From NCBI RefSeq assembly GCF_003945385.1, contig NZ_AP018920.1:1426001-1490000 (forward strand): 64,000 nucleotides of DNA, given 5' to 3'. Under the pieces are notes generated by a model, which saw only the letters and a list, made by a program, of their open reading frames with translations, was not told where the DNA came from and did not search any database. This stretch comes from Pseudonocardia autotrophica (GTDB lineage Bacteria; Actinomycetota; Actinomycetes; Mycobacteriales; Pseudonocardiaceae). The position numbers and the translations under genes were made by a program. Positions 51,870-60,559 of the stretch are shown here, one piece after another; the stretch's first letter is position 1, and the number at the start of each line of letters is the position of its first letter.

Positions 51870-52510
51870 TTGCTCTTGCGCGCGCACCAGGTGTCGGTGA
51901 GCGCGTGGCAGTTCGGGCACAGAATACGGAGGTTCTCCAGCCGGTTGTCGGTGTGGTCGCCGTTGACGTGGTCGAGATGCAGCGGCAGCGGACGCCCGCG
52001 CCACTCGGCCGCCCCACACTGCTCACAGTGGGCCGGTTTGAGCCCGGCCGAGATCAGCCGGCGGCGCAGATGGCCGGTGCTGCGGTGAGGTGAGTTGCGG
52101 ACCAGGATCTCCTCGAGCGGCCGCGCCGTCCGCGTTCGCACCGACCGGCCCCTGGCCCAGCTCCGGCCACGGAAGTGCGTGATGTCCAGTCCGAGCCGCC
52201 GGATGTGCCCGACGACCAGCCGGTGGGTGCCGCCGCTGGGCTGGTAGCCGAGCCCGCGCAGCACCGCCGCGACGGTGTCGGAGCGGCGGACCAGATCGGT
52301 GAGCTGCTCGTCGGTCCAGTGGTGCCGGCGGCGCCCCGCGGCTGCGTCCGGGATGTGCCCGGCATCGGCCCCGACCCGCACGATGTGCGCCCGCAACCAG
52401 TCGTAGCGGCCCGGCCGGATACCGAGCCGCCGGCACACCTCGCTCAACCGGTGGGAGGCGGCCACCGCCGCGCGGAGCTGCTCGTCGGTCCACCGGCGGG
52501 CGCGCGGCAT
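51860..52510 (-). CDS. HNH endonuclease overlapping a tRNA gene
   Basis: A 216-residue nuclease. The C-terminal HNH/zinc module has C-E-Q-C near residue 161, then LHLDHVNGDHTDNRLENL and CPNCHALTDTW. The N-terminal half holds two similar W-T-D-E-Q-L helix-turn-helix-like units (from residues about 7 and 65) for DNA binding. ATG start at 52510. Its last codons and TAG stop form the first ten bases of the tRNA on the same strand, so the transcript runs into the tRNA. Phage and free-standing mobile genes of this type are common. Confidence 0.88.
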   Translation of the reverse strand: MPRARRWTDEQLRAAVAASHRLSEVCRRLGIRPGRYDWLRAHIVRVGADAGHIPDAAAGRRRHHWTDEQLTDLVRRSDTVAAVLRGLGYQPSGGTHRLVVGHIRRLGLDITHFRGRSWARGRSVRTRTARPLEEILVRNSPHRSTGHLRRRLISAGLKPAHCEQCGAAEWRGRPLPLHLDHVNGDHTDNRLENLRILCPNCHALTDTWCARKSKPA

Positions 52511-52549
52511 CAGGCACCGCCGCCGCCCGCCGGGCGGACCGCCGGCACG

Positions 52550-53017
52550 TCAGATCTTCCAGTCCTTGCGGAGCTTGGCGACGTGGCCGGTGGCGCGGAC
52601 GTTGTACTTCGCGTCCTCGATCGTGCCGTCCTCGCCGATCAGGAACGTCGAACGGATCACGCCGGTCACGGTCTTGCCGTACATGGTCTTCTCGCCGAAC
52701 GCGCCCCATGCGGTGAGGACCGACCGGTCCGGGTCGGACAGCAGCGGGAAGGTGAGCCCCTCGGCGTCACGGAACGTCGCGAGCTTCGCCGGCTTGTCGG
52801 GGGAGATGCCGAGGACGTCGATCCCGGCGCCGTCGAGCTCGGCGAGATTGTCCCGGAAGTCGCAGGCCTGCTTGGTGCAGCCGGGGGTGCTCGCGGCCGG
52901 GTAGAAGTAGACGATCACCTTGCGGCCCCGGTGATCGGAGAGCGAGACGGGCTTGCCGTCGGCGTCGTCGAGGGTGAAATCGGGGGCGGGATCGCCCGCC
53001 TGCAACCGGGTACTCAT
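52550..53017 (-). CDS. bcp: Thiol peroxidase Bcp (atypical 2-Cys peroxiredoxin)
   Basis: A 155-residue peroxidase that reduces H2O2 and organic peroxides. The peroxidatic cysteine is in TPGCTKQACDF, with the second cysteine five residues on. The start is the ATG at 53017; the longer frame lacks coding character. It could help with H2O2 made by the sarcosine and dimethylglycine oxidases, but it is not linked to them. Confidence 0.93.
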   Translation of the reverse strand: MSTRLQAGDPAPDFTLDDADGKPVSLSDHRGRKVIVYFYPAASTPGCTKQACDFRDNLAELDGAGIDVLGISPDKPAKLATFRDAEGLTFPLLSDPDRSVLTAWGAFGEKTMYGKTVTGVIRSTFLIGEDGTIEDAKYNVRATGHVAKLRKDWKI

Positions 53018-53260
53018 GACGGCCAGCCTGCCACCCGGTGCCCGCCGCGCCACGGCGAGTGCACAGGCTGTGGACAACTCCGTCGGCTGGGTGCCGGTTG
53101 TGGACGCACGCGGCCCGTCGCGAGCGGGTACGGGACACGGTGGCTACGGTGTGGACCACGCCGCCCGCGTGGAGCCAGGCCTTCCGGTTCCGCGGGGCGG
53201 CGAGCAGCAGGAGAGTCCCGGGCGCGCGACATGCGCACCGGCCGAGTCGGAGGAGACGTG

Positions 53261-53482
53261 GTGGCCCGCGACCCCGAGAACATCCAGCGCGAGATCGAGA
53301 AGACCCGGGATGCGCTGGCCGACAGTCTGGACGCGTTGGCGGACCGGGCGAACCCGAAGAACCTGATCGAGGGTGGCCGGGAGCAGATCGCCGAGAAACT
53401 GGCCGACCCGAAGATCAAGTACACGCTGATCGCGGTGGGCGCGCTGGTCGGTCTGGTCGTTATCCGGTCGATCTTCCGCTGA
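53261..53482 (+). CDS. DUF3618 small membrane protein
   Basis: A 73-residue protein. DPENIQREIEKTRDALADSLDAL is the DUF3618 hallmark, followed by an amphipathic segment and one C-terminal membrane helix (YTLIAVGALVGLVVI). GTGs at 53258 and 53261 and an ATG at 53231 are in frame; GGAGGA spacing favours 53261. Function unknown; the family often sits near envelope-stress genes. Confidence 0.85.
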   Translation: MARDPENIQREIEKTRDALADSLDALADRANPKNLIEGGREQIAEKLADPKIKYTLIAVGALVGLVVIRSIFR

Positions 53483-53498
53483 GCGTCGGCGGCCCGGC

Positions 53499-54695
53499 TC
53501 AGGTCAGGGTGTCCCGGAACTCCAGGGTCGCTGCGCGGTCGGCCCGCGCCGCCAGCGGCTTGCGATAGCGGGCGATCCGCCGCGCCGCCCCGAATCCGAC
53601 GACGGCGACCAGCTCGCCCCCGCGCAGGTAGCCGACGGTGGTGCCCTTGATCTCGCCGCCGTCGAGGCCGTCGCCGTGCAGTGGCAGCAGCTCGTCGGCG
53701 AGGTCCGGCCGCCCGATCAGCTGGATCTTCAGCCCGAACTGGTCCGACCAGAAGTAGGGCACGGTCGGCGGCGGGGGCTCGGCCCCGGTGATGTCCCGGG
53801 CGACGACCGCGGCCTGGTCGGTGGCCGAGGTCCAGTGCTCGTGCCGGACCCGCCCGCCGAAATGCGGATCGGTCCAGGCGGCGGCGTCGCCGACCGCCCA
53901 GACGCCGGTCAGCCCCTCGACCCGGCCGTGCTCGTCGCACGGGATCCCGCCGGTCAGGTCCAGGCCGGTCGGCTCCAGCCAGCCCAGGTCGAGCCTGCCC
54001 CCGATCCCGACGACGGTCTGGTCGGCGGTCACCGCGGAACCGTCGGACAGGGTCGCGCCGGTCTCGGTCAGGGCGGACACGGTCACGCCGCAGCGCAGGT
54101 CGGCACCGGCCTCGGACACCAGCCGCGCGGCGAGCGCACCCACCTCGGAGCCCAGCACCCTGGCCATCGGGACCGGGCCGGTCTCCAGCACGGTCACCGC
54201 CAGCCCGCGGTTCAGGGCGGTGCTCGCCACCTCGGCGCCGATGAACCCGGCCCCGACGACCAGCAGCGACGACGCCTGCGCGAGTGCGTCGCGCAGCGTG
54301 TCGGACTCGTCGACGCTGCGCAGGACGTGTGCCGAGGGCGGCTGACCGTCGAGCGTGCGCGCGACGACGCCGACCGCGAGCACGATCGCGTCGGCGTGCA
54401 GGGTGCTGCCGTCGTCGAGCTCGACCTCGCCGGCGCGCAGCGCGACGGCGCGGCGCCCGAGGTGCATCCGCACACCCAGCTCGGTGAGCCCCTCGGCGGC
54501 GATCAGATCGATCCGGGCGCGGTCCCACTCGCCGGCCAGGTACTGCTTGGACAGCGGTGGCCGGTCGTAGGGGAGGTGCTTCTCGGCGCCGACCAGGCTG
54601 ATCCGGCCGTCGTGCCCGGCCCGGCGCAGCCCCTCCACGGTGCGCAGGCCGGCCAGGCCGGCTCCGACGACCAGTACGTGCTCCGGTCCAGTCAC
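53499..54695 (-). CDS. FAD-dependent ferredoxin reductase (second copy)
   Basis: A 398-residue NAD(P)H-ferredoxin reductase paralogous to that at 22303-23472. LVVGAGLAGLRTVEGL, LVVGAGFIGAEVAS, GVWAVGDAAAW and HLPYDRPPLSK are shared landmarks. ATG start at 54695. No ferredoxin or oxygenase partner adjoins it, so it may serve a cytochrome P450 or another remote system. Confidence 0.9.
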   Translation of the reverse strand: MTGPEHVLVVGAGLAGLRTVEGLRRAGHDGRISLVGAEKHLPYDRPPLSKQYLAGEWDRARIDLIAAEGLTELGVRMHLGRRAVALRAGEVELDDGSTLHADAIVLAVGVVARTLDGQPPSAHVLRSVDESDTLRDALAQASSLLVVGAGFIGAEVASTALNRGLAVTVLETGPVPMARVLGSEVGALAARLVSEAGADLRCGVTVSALTETGATLSDGSAVTADQTVVGIGGRLDLGWLEPTGLDLTGGIPCDEHGRVEGLTGVWAVGDAAAWTDPHFGGRVRHEHWTSATDQAAVVARDITGAEPPPPTVPYFWSDQFGLKIQLIGRPDLADELLPLHGDGLDGGEIKGTTVGYLRGGELVAVVGFGAARRIARYRKPLAARADRAATLEFRDTLT

Positions 54696-54786
54696 CGGGC
54701 CCCCTCCACGATCGGCGCCGGCTCCGCTGCCGGTCAGCTCGGGATGATTTTCGTCGTCCCCCGCCCGTTTCGTGCGGGGGCGTTGG

Positions 54787-55563
54787 TCACAGTGTCCGGT
54801 CGTCCGGATCCAGCCGGTTCCGGAGCCGGGTCAGGGTCTGCGACAGCAGCCGGGAGACGTGCATCTGGGAGATGCCGACCTCGTCCGCGATCTGGGTCTG
54901 GGTGCGGTTGCCGAAGAACCGCAGCATCACGATGGTGCGTTCGCGCGGTGCCAGCTCGGCGAGCAGCGGGCGCAGCGACTCGCGGTAGTCGACCCGGTCG
55001 AGTTCGGCGTCGGCGTCACCGACGAGCTCGCCGACGGTGGCGCTGCCGTCCTCGGAGGAGAGCATCTCGTCGAGCGAGGAGCTGCGGTACGCCTCGGCGG
55101 CCTCGAGGCCCTGCAGGACCTCGTTGACCGGGAGATCGAGGTGCTGGGCCAGCTCGGAGGGCTTCGGCGCCCTGCCGAGCCGCTGGGACAGCTCGGAGAC
55201 CGCGCCGTTGATCGAGACGTGCATGTCCTTGAGACGCCGCGGCACCCGCATCGACCAGCTCTGGTCGCGGAAATGCCTGCGCACCTCGCCGGAGATGGTG
55301 GGCACGGCGAACGAGAAGAACTCGCCGCCCTTGGCCGGATCGAACCGGTCGATCGCGTTGATCAGGCCGACGGTCGCGACCTGGACCAGGTCGTCGAGCG
55401 GCTCACCTCGGTGGTTGAACCGGCGCGCGATGTGCTGGGCGACCGGCAGGTAGCCGGTGACCAGCTGGTCCCGCAGGGCCTCACGGCGCGGGTCGTCGGC
55501 GTCGAGACCGGCGTACTGCTCGAGGAGCGGTGTGAGGTGCGCGTACTCGGGATCCGCCGTCAC
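54787..55563 (-). CDS. sigF: SigF/SigB-like stress sigma factor
   Basis: A 258-residue group-3 sigma factor. Region 2 includes GEPLDDLVQVATVGLINAIDRFD and FAVPTISGEVRRHFRD; region 4 ends with RTQTQIADEVGISQMHVSRLLSQ. The start overlaps the anti-sigma gene by 4 bp, giving the order STAS-RsbW-SigF seen in rsbV-rsbW-sigB operons. It should direct a general stress regulon. Confidence 0.93.
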   Translation of the reverse strand: MTADPEYAHLTPLLEQYAGLDADDPRREALRDQLVTGYLPVAQHIARRFNHRGEPLDDLVQVATVGLINAIDRFDPAKGGEFFSFAVPTISGEVRRHFRDQSWSMRVPRRLKDMHVSINGAVSELSQRLGRAPKPSELAQHLDLPVNEVLQGLEAAEAYRSSSLDEMLSSEDGSATVGELVGDADAELDRVDYRESLRPLLAELAPRERTIVMLRFFGNRTQTQIADEVGISQMHVSRLLSQTLTRLRNRLDPDDRTL

Positions 55564-55991
55564 AGTCCGGGCCCGGCGAGCTTGTGCAGCCGGATGGTGA
55601 GCGCCGGGCGGCCCCCGTCCCCCTCACCGGTCTCGACCGCGACCTGGTCGGCGAGTGTCTGGAGTACCCGCCAGCCGAAGCTGTCGGTGGGGAGGTCGGT
55701 GGTCTCACCGGTGGACACCTGTGCGGCGACGTCGATCCGTTCGCCGTGCACGTCGAAGGTGCATCGCAGGGACGAGCCGGGTGCGGCGAGCCCGACCAGG
55801 GTCGCGCAGGCCTCGTCAACCGCCATCCGGAGATCGGAGATGGCGTCGAGATCGAAGTCGGCGCGGGCCGCGAGATCGGACGCGACGGCCCGCACCGTCG
55901 GGATCAGCGCAGGCCGGGCCGCCGTCCGGATCTCGACCGTCGGCGCGCTGCCCTGGTCGGCGGGAACGCTCGGGGAGTCCTCCTGGGCCAC
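55560..55991 (-). CDS. RsbW-like anti-sigma factor (serine kinase fold)
   Basis: A 143-residue GHKL/HATPase_c_2 protein. SDLRMAVDEACATLVGLA carries the N-box-like helix (with Asp-Glu-Ala-Cys), and PTDSFGWRVLQTLADQV replaces the G-box. Expected to hold SigF and phosphorylate the STAS antagonist. GTG start at 55991 with AAAGGA upstream. Translationally coupled to sigF. Confidence 0.87.
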   Translation of the reverse strand: MAQEDSPSVPADQGSAPTVEIRTAARPALIPTVRAVASDLAARADFDLDAISDLRMAVDEACATLVGLAAPGSSLRCTFDVHGERIDVAAQVSTGETTDLPTDSFGWRVLQTLADQVAVETGEGDGGRPALTIRLHKLAGPGL

Positions 55992-56072
55992 GCTGGACGT
56001 CCTTTCATCGGCTCGGTGTCGGTGCTGGATGATGGCGCGCCGCGGCGCTGCGTGCAGGCCGGGGGAGCGGTG

Positions 56073-56492
56073 TCACGGCCCGGGGATCCCGGCCCGGTCC
56101 CCGACCACGGTGAACAGCTGGGCGGAACCGGTGACCTCGAGCGGGCGGAGCACCGCCCGGCTGGTCGCCACCACGAACAGCCTGCGGTCGTCGCGGGCCG
56201 CCTGGCGCGCGGTGTGGATCAGCGCCCCGAGCCCGCTGGAGGCGAGGAAGGTGACCCCCTCGAGATCGATCGCGATCTGCCGGTCGGCGCGCTCCAGGAG
56301 GTCGTCGAGGGCGGCGCCGAGATGCGGTGCGGTGAGCGTGTCGATCTCACCGGAGACGCTCAGCACGGTGAGATCGCTCCGGGGGGAGGAGAAGGACAGC
56401 TTCAGGCCGCCGGGGAGGGCGGCGTGCTGTCCTGCCGGCTCGCCGTCGTCCCTGGACGGCTGCGCCGGTGTCGATCCGGGCAGGGGGATCAC
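56073..56492 (-). CDS. STAS anti-sigma-factor antagonist (RsbV-like)
   Basis: About 139 residues. The STAS core LTVLSVSGEIDTLTAPHLG and LEGVTFLASSGLGALIHTAR carries the S-S-G phosphorylation site used by RsbW-type kinases. The upstream frame to 56624 uses codons unlike this genome (CGA, CAA, TCA), so I set the start at the GTG at 56492, but its ribosome site is weak. It heads the STAS-RsbW-SigF operon, 81 bp before rsbW, and is divergent from the LOV phosphatase. Confidence 0.82.
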   Translation of the reverse strand: MIPLPGSTPAQPSRDDGEPAGQHAALPGGLKLSFSSPRSDLTVLSVSGEIDTLTAPHLGAALDDLLERADRQIAIDLEGVTFLASSGLGALIHTARQAARDDRRLFVVATSRAVLRPLEVTGSAQLFTVVGDRAGIPGP

Positions 56493-56653
56493 CTCCAGTC
56501 GGTCGCGTTGCCGCGTCGACTCCTCGGGCGCCCCCGCCGTGGTCTCGACGGGGCCTTGCGAGCATGGTCGTCGCCGCCCCGGAGGGCGGCGGCCTGACGA
56601 TACCGGCCGGTCCCGGCGGGCCACGGTGGGCGCCTGGCTCTAGGCTCGTCGGG

Positions 56654-58957
56654 GTGAGCTCCCGGTACCCCGACGCCGGTACGGACGCCGCCGGCCCGCA
56701 GCCCGGCCCGCCGCCCGACGACGCCGTCGGCAGGGCCGTCGACCAGGCCGTCGCGCTGTCCGGCGGGCTCCTCGGCGACCAGCTCGGCGAGCAGCCCAGC
56801 AGGCCGCAGCTGCCGCACGTCCGCGGTGGCACCAGGGTCGCCGTGCTGATGATCGACATCGAGCGGCGGCGGATCGTCTACGCCAACACCACCGCGCTGG
56901 AGCTCCCCGGGGAGCCGGTGGCGCTGCCGGCCGATGTCCGGGAGTGGGCGGAGATCGTCCGGCTGACCGACCCGGACGGCCGGGAGTACCCGGACGGGGC
57001 CTCCCCACTGGACCGGATCGCGGCGGGGGAGCAGGTGCCGGGGGAGCCGGTGGCGCTGCACGGCCCGGCGCTGGTGCCCGACCGCGAGGGTGTGCCGGTG
57101 GACGGCGGCAGCGGCGCGACCGCCGTGACCGCCCTGGTCTGGATCACCGGGTTCGCGCTGGCCGATCCGGCCGAGGGGGTCACCGACACCTATCACGCCG
57201 GGAACTCCCGGGCGCTGGTCGTGCTGCTCCCGCTGGCCGGGTCCGGGACCCGGGACCGGGACCGGATGGAGTTCCTGCGGGATCGCGCGGTGCTGGCCAC
57301 CGAGATGTCCTTCACGATCTCCGACCCGCACCGCGACGACGACCCGCTGGCCTGGGTGAACCCGTCGTTCGAGCGGTTGACCGGGTACCCGCTGGACGAG
57401 GTCATCGGCCGCAACTGCCGGTTCCTGCAGGGGCCGAACACCGACCGCGGCGCCGTGGCCCGGATCGCGCGTGCGCTGCGTGAGCGACGTCCGGTCACCG
57501 AGGTGCTGCTGAACTACCGGCGCGACGGTACGGCGTTCTGGAACCAGATCTCGGTGTCCCCGGTGCTCGACGGGGACGGCCGGCTGGTCAACTTCGTCGG
57601 GGTGCAGAGCGACGTCACGGAGCGGGTGATCGTCGAGCAGGAGCGGCGGGCGGCGCTGGCCGAGGCCGAGGAGGCACGGGCCCAGCTGCGCCTGCTCGCC
57701 GAGGCCACCACGCAGATGACCTCGGCTTTCGACGTCGGTGACGTCTGCACCCGGTTCGCCCGGATCGCGGTGCCCGAGCTCGCCGACCTGTGCACCGTGG
57801 ATCTGCTCGACTCGCCGGACGGCGACAGCCGCCGGCGCCTCGGCGTGGCCGCCAGGGACGCCTCCGACGAGGAGCTCCTGGTGCGGCCCGGGCCGCTGCG
57901 CACGCTCCGGCTCGAGGAGCCGGCCGCGGCGGCGATGCGGGCGGGCCGGCCGTACCTGATCGGGGAGCTGCCCGAGGACGGCCGGGACGCGCACCCGGAC
58001 GACCCGGTGGCGGCGCAGGAGTACGAGCGGCTGCGGTTGCGCAGCGCGATGGTGGTCCCGATGCTGGGCCGCGGGCGGGTGCTGGGGCTGGTCACCTTCC
58101 ACACCCAGTTCCCGTACGGCCGCCGCTACACCCACCGCGACCTGCACCTGGCGTCCGACCTCGCCGGTCGGGCCGGGTTGGCGCTGGACAACGCCCGGCT
58201 CTACGAGGTGGAACGGGCGGCCGCCGCGACCCTGCAGCACAGCCTGCTGCCCGCGCTGCCGGAGGTGCCCGGCATGCACGTCGCGGCCCGCTACGTGGTG
58301 GGCGCGGACGGCAACCAGGTCGGCGGCGACTGGTACGACGTGCTGCCGCTGCCGGACGGTTCGGTCGGCGCCGCGGTCGGTGACGTCGTCGGGCACGACC
58401 TGGCGGCCGCGGCGGCGATGGGCCAGCTGCGCGGTGTGCTGCGCTCCTACGCCTGGGGCGGTGACCGGCCGGGTTCGGTGCTGGACCGCTGCGATCAGCT
58501 GGTGCAGGGCCTGGACATCGCCGCGATGGCGACCGCCGTGTACGCGCGGCTGGGCCCGGCGGCCCCGGACGGCTCCCGGGAGCTCACCTACACCAACGCC
58601 GGGCATCCCGCGCCGCTGCTGCGTGAGCCGGGCCGTGCGCTCGTCCGGCTGGACGCGCACCACTCACCGATGCTGGGCGCGGTGCCCGCGCTCGGTCGCG
58701 CCACCGGGCCGCCCCGGGACGAGGCGACGCTGATCTGTGCGGCCGGGTCGCTGCTCGTCTTCTACACCGACGGCCTGACCGACGTGGCCGGTGAGGACGC
58801 CGATGAGCGGGCCGAGCTGCTCGAACGGACCGTCGCGGAACTCCCGCAGGACGCGACGCCGGAGAGCGTGGTGGAGCACGTGCTGGAGACCTGCCGGCCC
58901 GAGCGGCTGGACGACGACATCGCGCTGCTGGCGATCCGGCTCGACGACCACGGGTGA
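56654..58957 (+). CDS. LOV-GAF-SpoIIE protein phosphatase (blue-light stress regulator)
   Basis: A 767-residue PP2C-type phosphatase. After a divergent N-terminal sensory part comes a LOV domain: GRNCRFLQGPNTD with the flavin-adduct cysteine at about residue 255, then NYRRDGTAFWNQISVSPV. A GAF domain follows (about 345-495) and then a SpoIIE/RsbU phosphatase (about 530-767) with GGDWYDVLPLPDG, GDVVGHDLAAA and FYTDGLTDV metal-site motifs. It would dephosphorylate the divergent STAS protein to free SigF, probably in response to blue light. GTG start at 56654. Confidence 0.88.
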   Translation: MSSRYPDAGTDAAGPQPGPPPDDAVGRAVDQAVALSGGLLGDQLGEQPSRPQLPHVRGGTRVAVLMIDIERRRIVYANTTALELPGEPVALPADVREWAEIVRLTDPDGREYPDGASPLDRIAAGEQVPGEPVALHGPALVPDREGVPVDGGSGATAVTALVWITGFALADPAEGVTDTYHAGNSRALVVLLPLAGSGTRDRDRMEFLRDRAVLATEMSFTISDPHRDDDPLAWVNPSFERLTGYPLDEVIGRNCRFLQGPNTDRGAVARIARALRERRPVTEVLLNYRRDGTAFWNQISVSPVLDGDGRLVNFVGVQSDVTERVIVEQERRAALAEAEEARAQLRLLAEATTQMTSAFDVGDVCTRFARIAVPELADLCTVDLLDSPDGDSRRRLGVAARDASDEELLVRPGPLRTLRLEEPAAAAMRAGRPYLIGELPEDGRDAHPDDPVAAQEYERLRLRSAMVVPMLGRGRVLGLVTFHTQFPYGRRYTHRDLHLASDLAGRAGLALDNARLYEVERAAAATLQHSLLPALPEVPGMHVAARYVVGADGNQVGGDWYDVLPLPDGSVGAAVGDVVGHDLAAAAAMGQLRGVLRSYAWGGDRPGSVLDRCDQLVQGLDIAAMATAVYARLGPAAPDGSRELTYTNAGHPAPLLREPGRALVRLDAHHSPMLGAVPALGRATGPPRDEATLICAAGSLLVFYTDGLTDVAGEDADERAELLERTVAELPQDATPESVVEHVLETCRPERLDDDIALLAIRLDDHG

Positions 58958-59232
58958 CCCGGACGGCCGACCGGCGGTCACAGAGCGCATCGCACCGCCC
59001 GCCGGACGTGTGAGACCGCTCGTCCGTCCGGCCGCCGATCGGTACCGGTGGCCGTGAGCGGGTGATTTGCGATCACGTGACGCCGACGGCTCGGGGGCGA
59101 CGGCCGTCGTCGTCGATCCGCTCGCGGCGCATGCGCATCCACTCGTCCGGAAGGGGGTGTGCCCGGTGCGCCGCGGCGCCGCGTCCGCGGTCTAGTGTCC
59201 GCCAGGGAGCAGCGGACGGATCCGGAAGGCGC

Positions 59233-59799
59233 GTGATCGTCGTGGGGCAGGACGTGGCCCGGCCGCGCAGGCTGGTGGCCGTGGCGCTCACCGAGGCCGA
59301 GTCCGCCCGGGCCGGAGGGGCGCTGGCCGAGCTGTCCGGCAGCGCCGGTGAGACCGACCTGCTGGTGGTGCGAACCGACCCGGCCGGTGGGCAACGCCTG
59401 GTCGCGCCGGCCGACGCGGAGGACTATCCGGGCGACGACGTGGTGTCCGAACCGGACCCGATCACGATGCCGGTCACCCGGGTGCCCTCCGGGAAGGTGC
59501 GGCTGCACCGGCTCGGGCTGCGGTGGACGCTGCAGGACGGCGACGAGGAGGATCTCGTCGCCGCGCTGTCCGAGCTCGTCGGCTTCGATCCCGACGAGGA
59601 CACGTTCTGTGTCGCCCCGGCCCCCGCCGGCGTGGTGGCGGACCCGGAGATCGAGGTGGTCCGGCGCGCCGTCCGCCGGGTCGCCCGGGTGTACGGACTG
59701 CCGGTGCTGCCCTACCGGCCGCCGGGCCGGGCCGGGACCGCTCAGGACGACGCCCGGTCGGTATCGGCCGACGGGGCGCCGCTCACCGGCAGCTGCTGA
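59233..59799 (+). CDS. Hypothetical protein
   Basis: 188 residues, acidic, no membrane segment. I do not recognise a family. LVAVALTEAESARAGGALAEL and RVPSGKVRLHRLGLRWTLQDGDEEDLV look like ordered alpha/beta segments, followed by a conserved-looking VVRRAVRRVARVYGLPVLPY and a low-complexity tail. GTG start with GGAAGG upstream. It lies between the stress-sigma module and whiB; part of its 3' end is duplicated downstream. Confidence 0.65.
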   Translation: MIVVGQDVARPRRLVAVALTEAESARAGGALAELSGSAGETDLLVVRTDPAGGQRLVAPADAEDYPGDDVVSEPDPITMPVTRVPSGKVRLHRLGLRWTLQDGDEEDLVAALSELVGFDPDEDTFCVAPAPAGVVADPEIEVVRRAVRRVARVYGLPVLPYRPPGRAGTAQDDARSVSADGAPLTGSC

Positions 59800-59847
59800 C
59801 CGGCGGTTGGGCCGGGCCTGGGCCGCTCAGGACGACGCCCGGTCGGT
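59738..59847. repeat. 25-bp direct repeat, copies 85 bp apart
   Basis: The 25-bp block starting CCGCTCAGGACGACGCCCGG occurs at 59738-59762 (inside the hypothetical gene) and at 59823-59847 (after its stop). This implies a recent partial duplication of the gene's end. Confidence 0.85.
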
Positions 59848-59897
59848 GCCCGCGAGCCCGAACGCCGCTGACCGGCCGCAGCTGACGGGCCGCAGCC

Positions 59898-59999
59898 GAC
59901 GGGCAGTAGCGGATCGGCCGTAGCTGACGGGCAGTAGCGGATCGGCCGTCGTTGATCGGTAGTTGCTGATCGGCAGTTGCTGATCAGCAGAGCCGGGGC
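59898..59999. repeat. 28-bp tandem repeat and shorter decayed units before whiB
   Basis: GACGGGCAGTAGCGGATCGG-type units start at 59898 and 59926, followed by shorter TTGATCGG/TAGTTGCT variants up to the whiB stop. Non-coding. The 204-bp gap 59800-60003 holds nothing else but the direct-repeat copy above. Confidence 0.75.
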
Positions 60000-60003
60000 G
60001 GGC

Positions 60004-60327
60004 TCAGCCCGCGGCGGCGACCAGGCCGGGGGCGTCAGCGGTGCGGACGTTGTCGCGGCGCTCGAGTACCGCGCGCCGCTCGGACTCGCCCAGGCCGCCC
60101 CAGACCCCGAACGGCTCCCGGCTCGCCAGCGCGAACCGGCGGCACTCCTGGATCACCGGACAGCTGCGGCAGACCTGCTTGGCCTGCTCGGTGCGACGCG
60201 AGCGCGACGGGTTGCGCTCGCCGTCAGGGTGGAAGAAGACGGCGCTGTCCATCCCGCGGCACGCTCCGAGACGCTGCCACTGCCACTCGTCGTCCATCGG
60301 GCCGGGAAGCCGGGAAATGTCGCTCAC
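60004..60327 (-). CDS. whiB3: WhiB-family iron-sulfur regulator, WhiB3-like
   Basis: A 107-residue protein with four cysteines for a 4Fe-4S cluster: C in GACRGMDS, then C-R-S-C and C in VCRSCPVIQEC, with G-V-W-G-G-L before a basic C-terminal DNA-binding tail. WQWQRLGACRGMDSAVFFHP closely follows the WhiB3 pattern, a redox regulator that contacts sigma factor. GTG start at 60327 after GAGGTGA. The upstream gap 60328-60559 (232 bp) should hold its promoter; I could not assign boxes. Confidence 0.9.
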   Translation of the reverse strand: MSDISRLPGPMDDEWQWQRLGACRGMDSAVFFHPDGERNPSRSRRTEQAKQVCRSCPVIQECRRFALASREPFGVWGGLGESERRAVLERRDNVRTADAPGLVAAAG

Positions 60328-60559
60328 GTGCTCACCTCGTCGATCGGCACCCGGAGGGCGGCTGCTGTTGCCAGTCGGTTCCCGGGGGCGTCCCGCGGCA
60401 AACGTGGCCGTCTTCGGGTGCGGCTTGTCGAGAGGTGTCCCGACCCGCCCGGTCATGATGATCCCATCCGTTTCGGGACCATCGACCCTGCTCACGGCGC
60501 CGATGCGGCCGGGGGTGCCGGAGCTGTGTGCGAGCGAACTGTGATGCGCGTCACACTCC

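Noticed and set aside
51860..52510. HNH gene as part of an insertion sequence or integrated element
   Set aside because: No integrase, transposase, terminal inverted repeats or second tRNA-end copy (att) nearby; it may be mobile by itself but no element borders are visible.
56493..56624. N-terminal extension of the STAS protein to the GTG at 56624
   Set aside because: Codons CGA, CAA, TCA and GTA are atypical for this genome, and it would leave only 29 bp before the divergent phosphatase gene.
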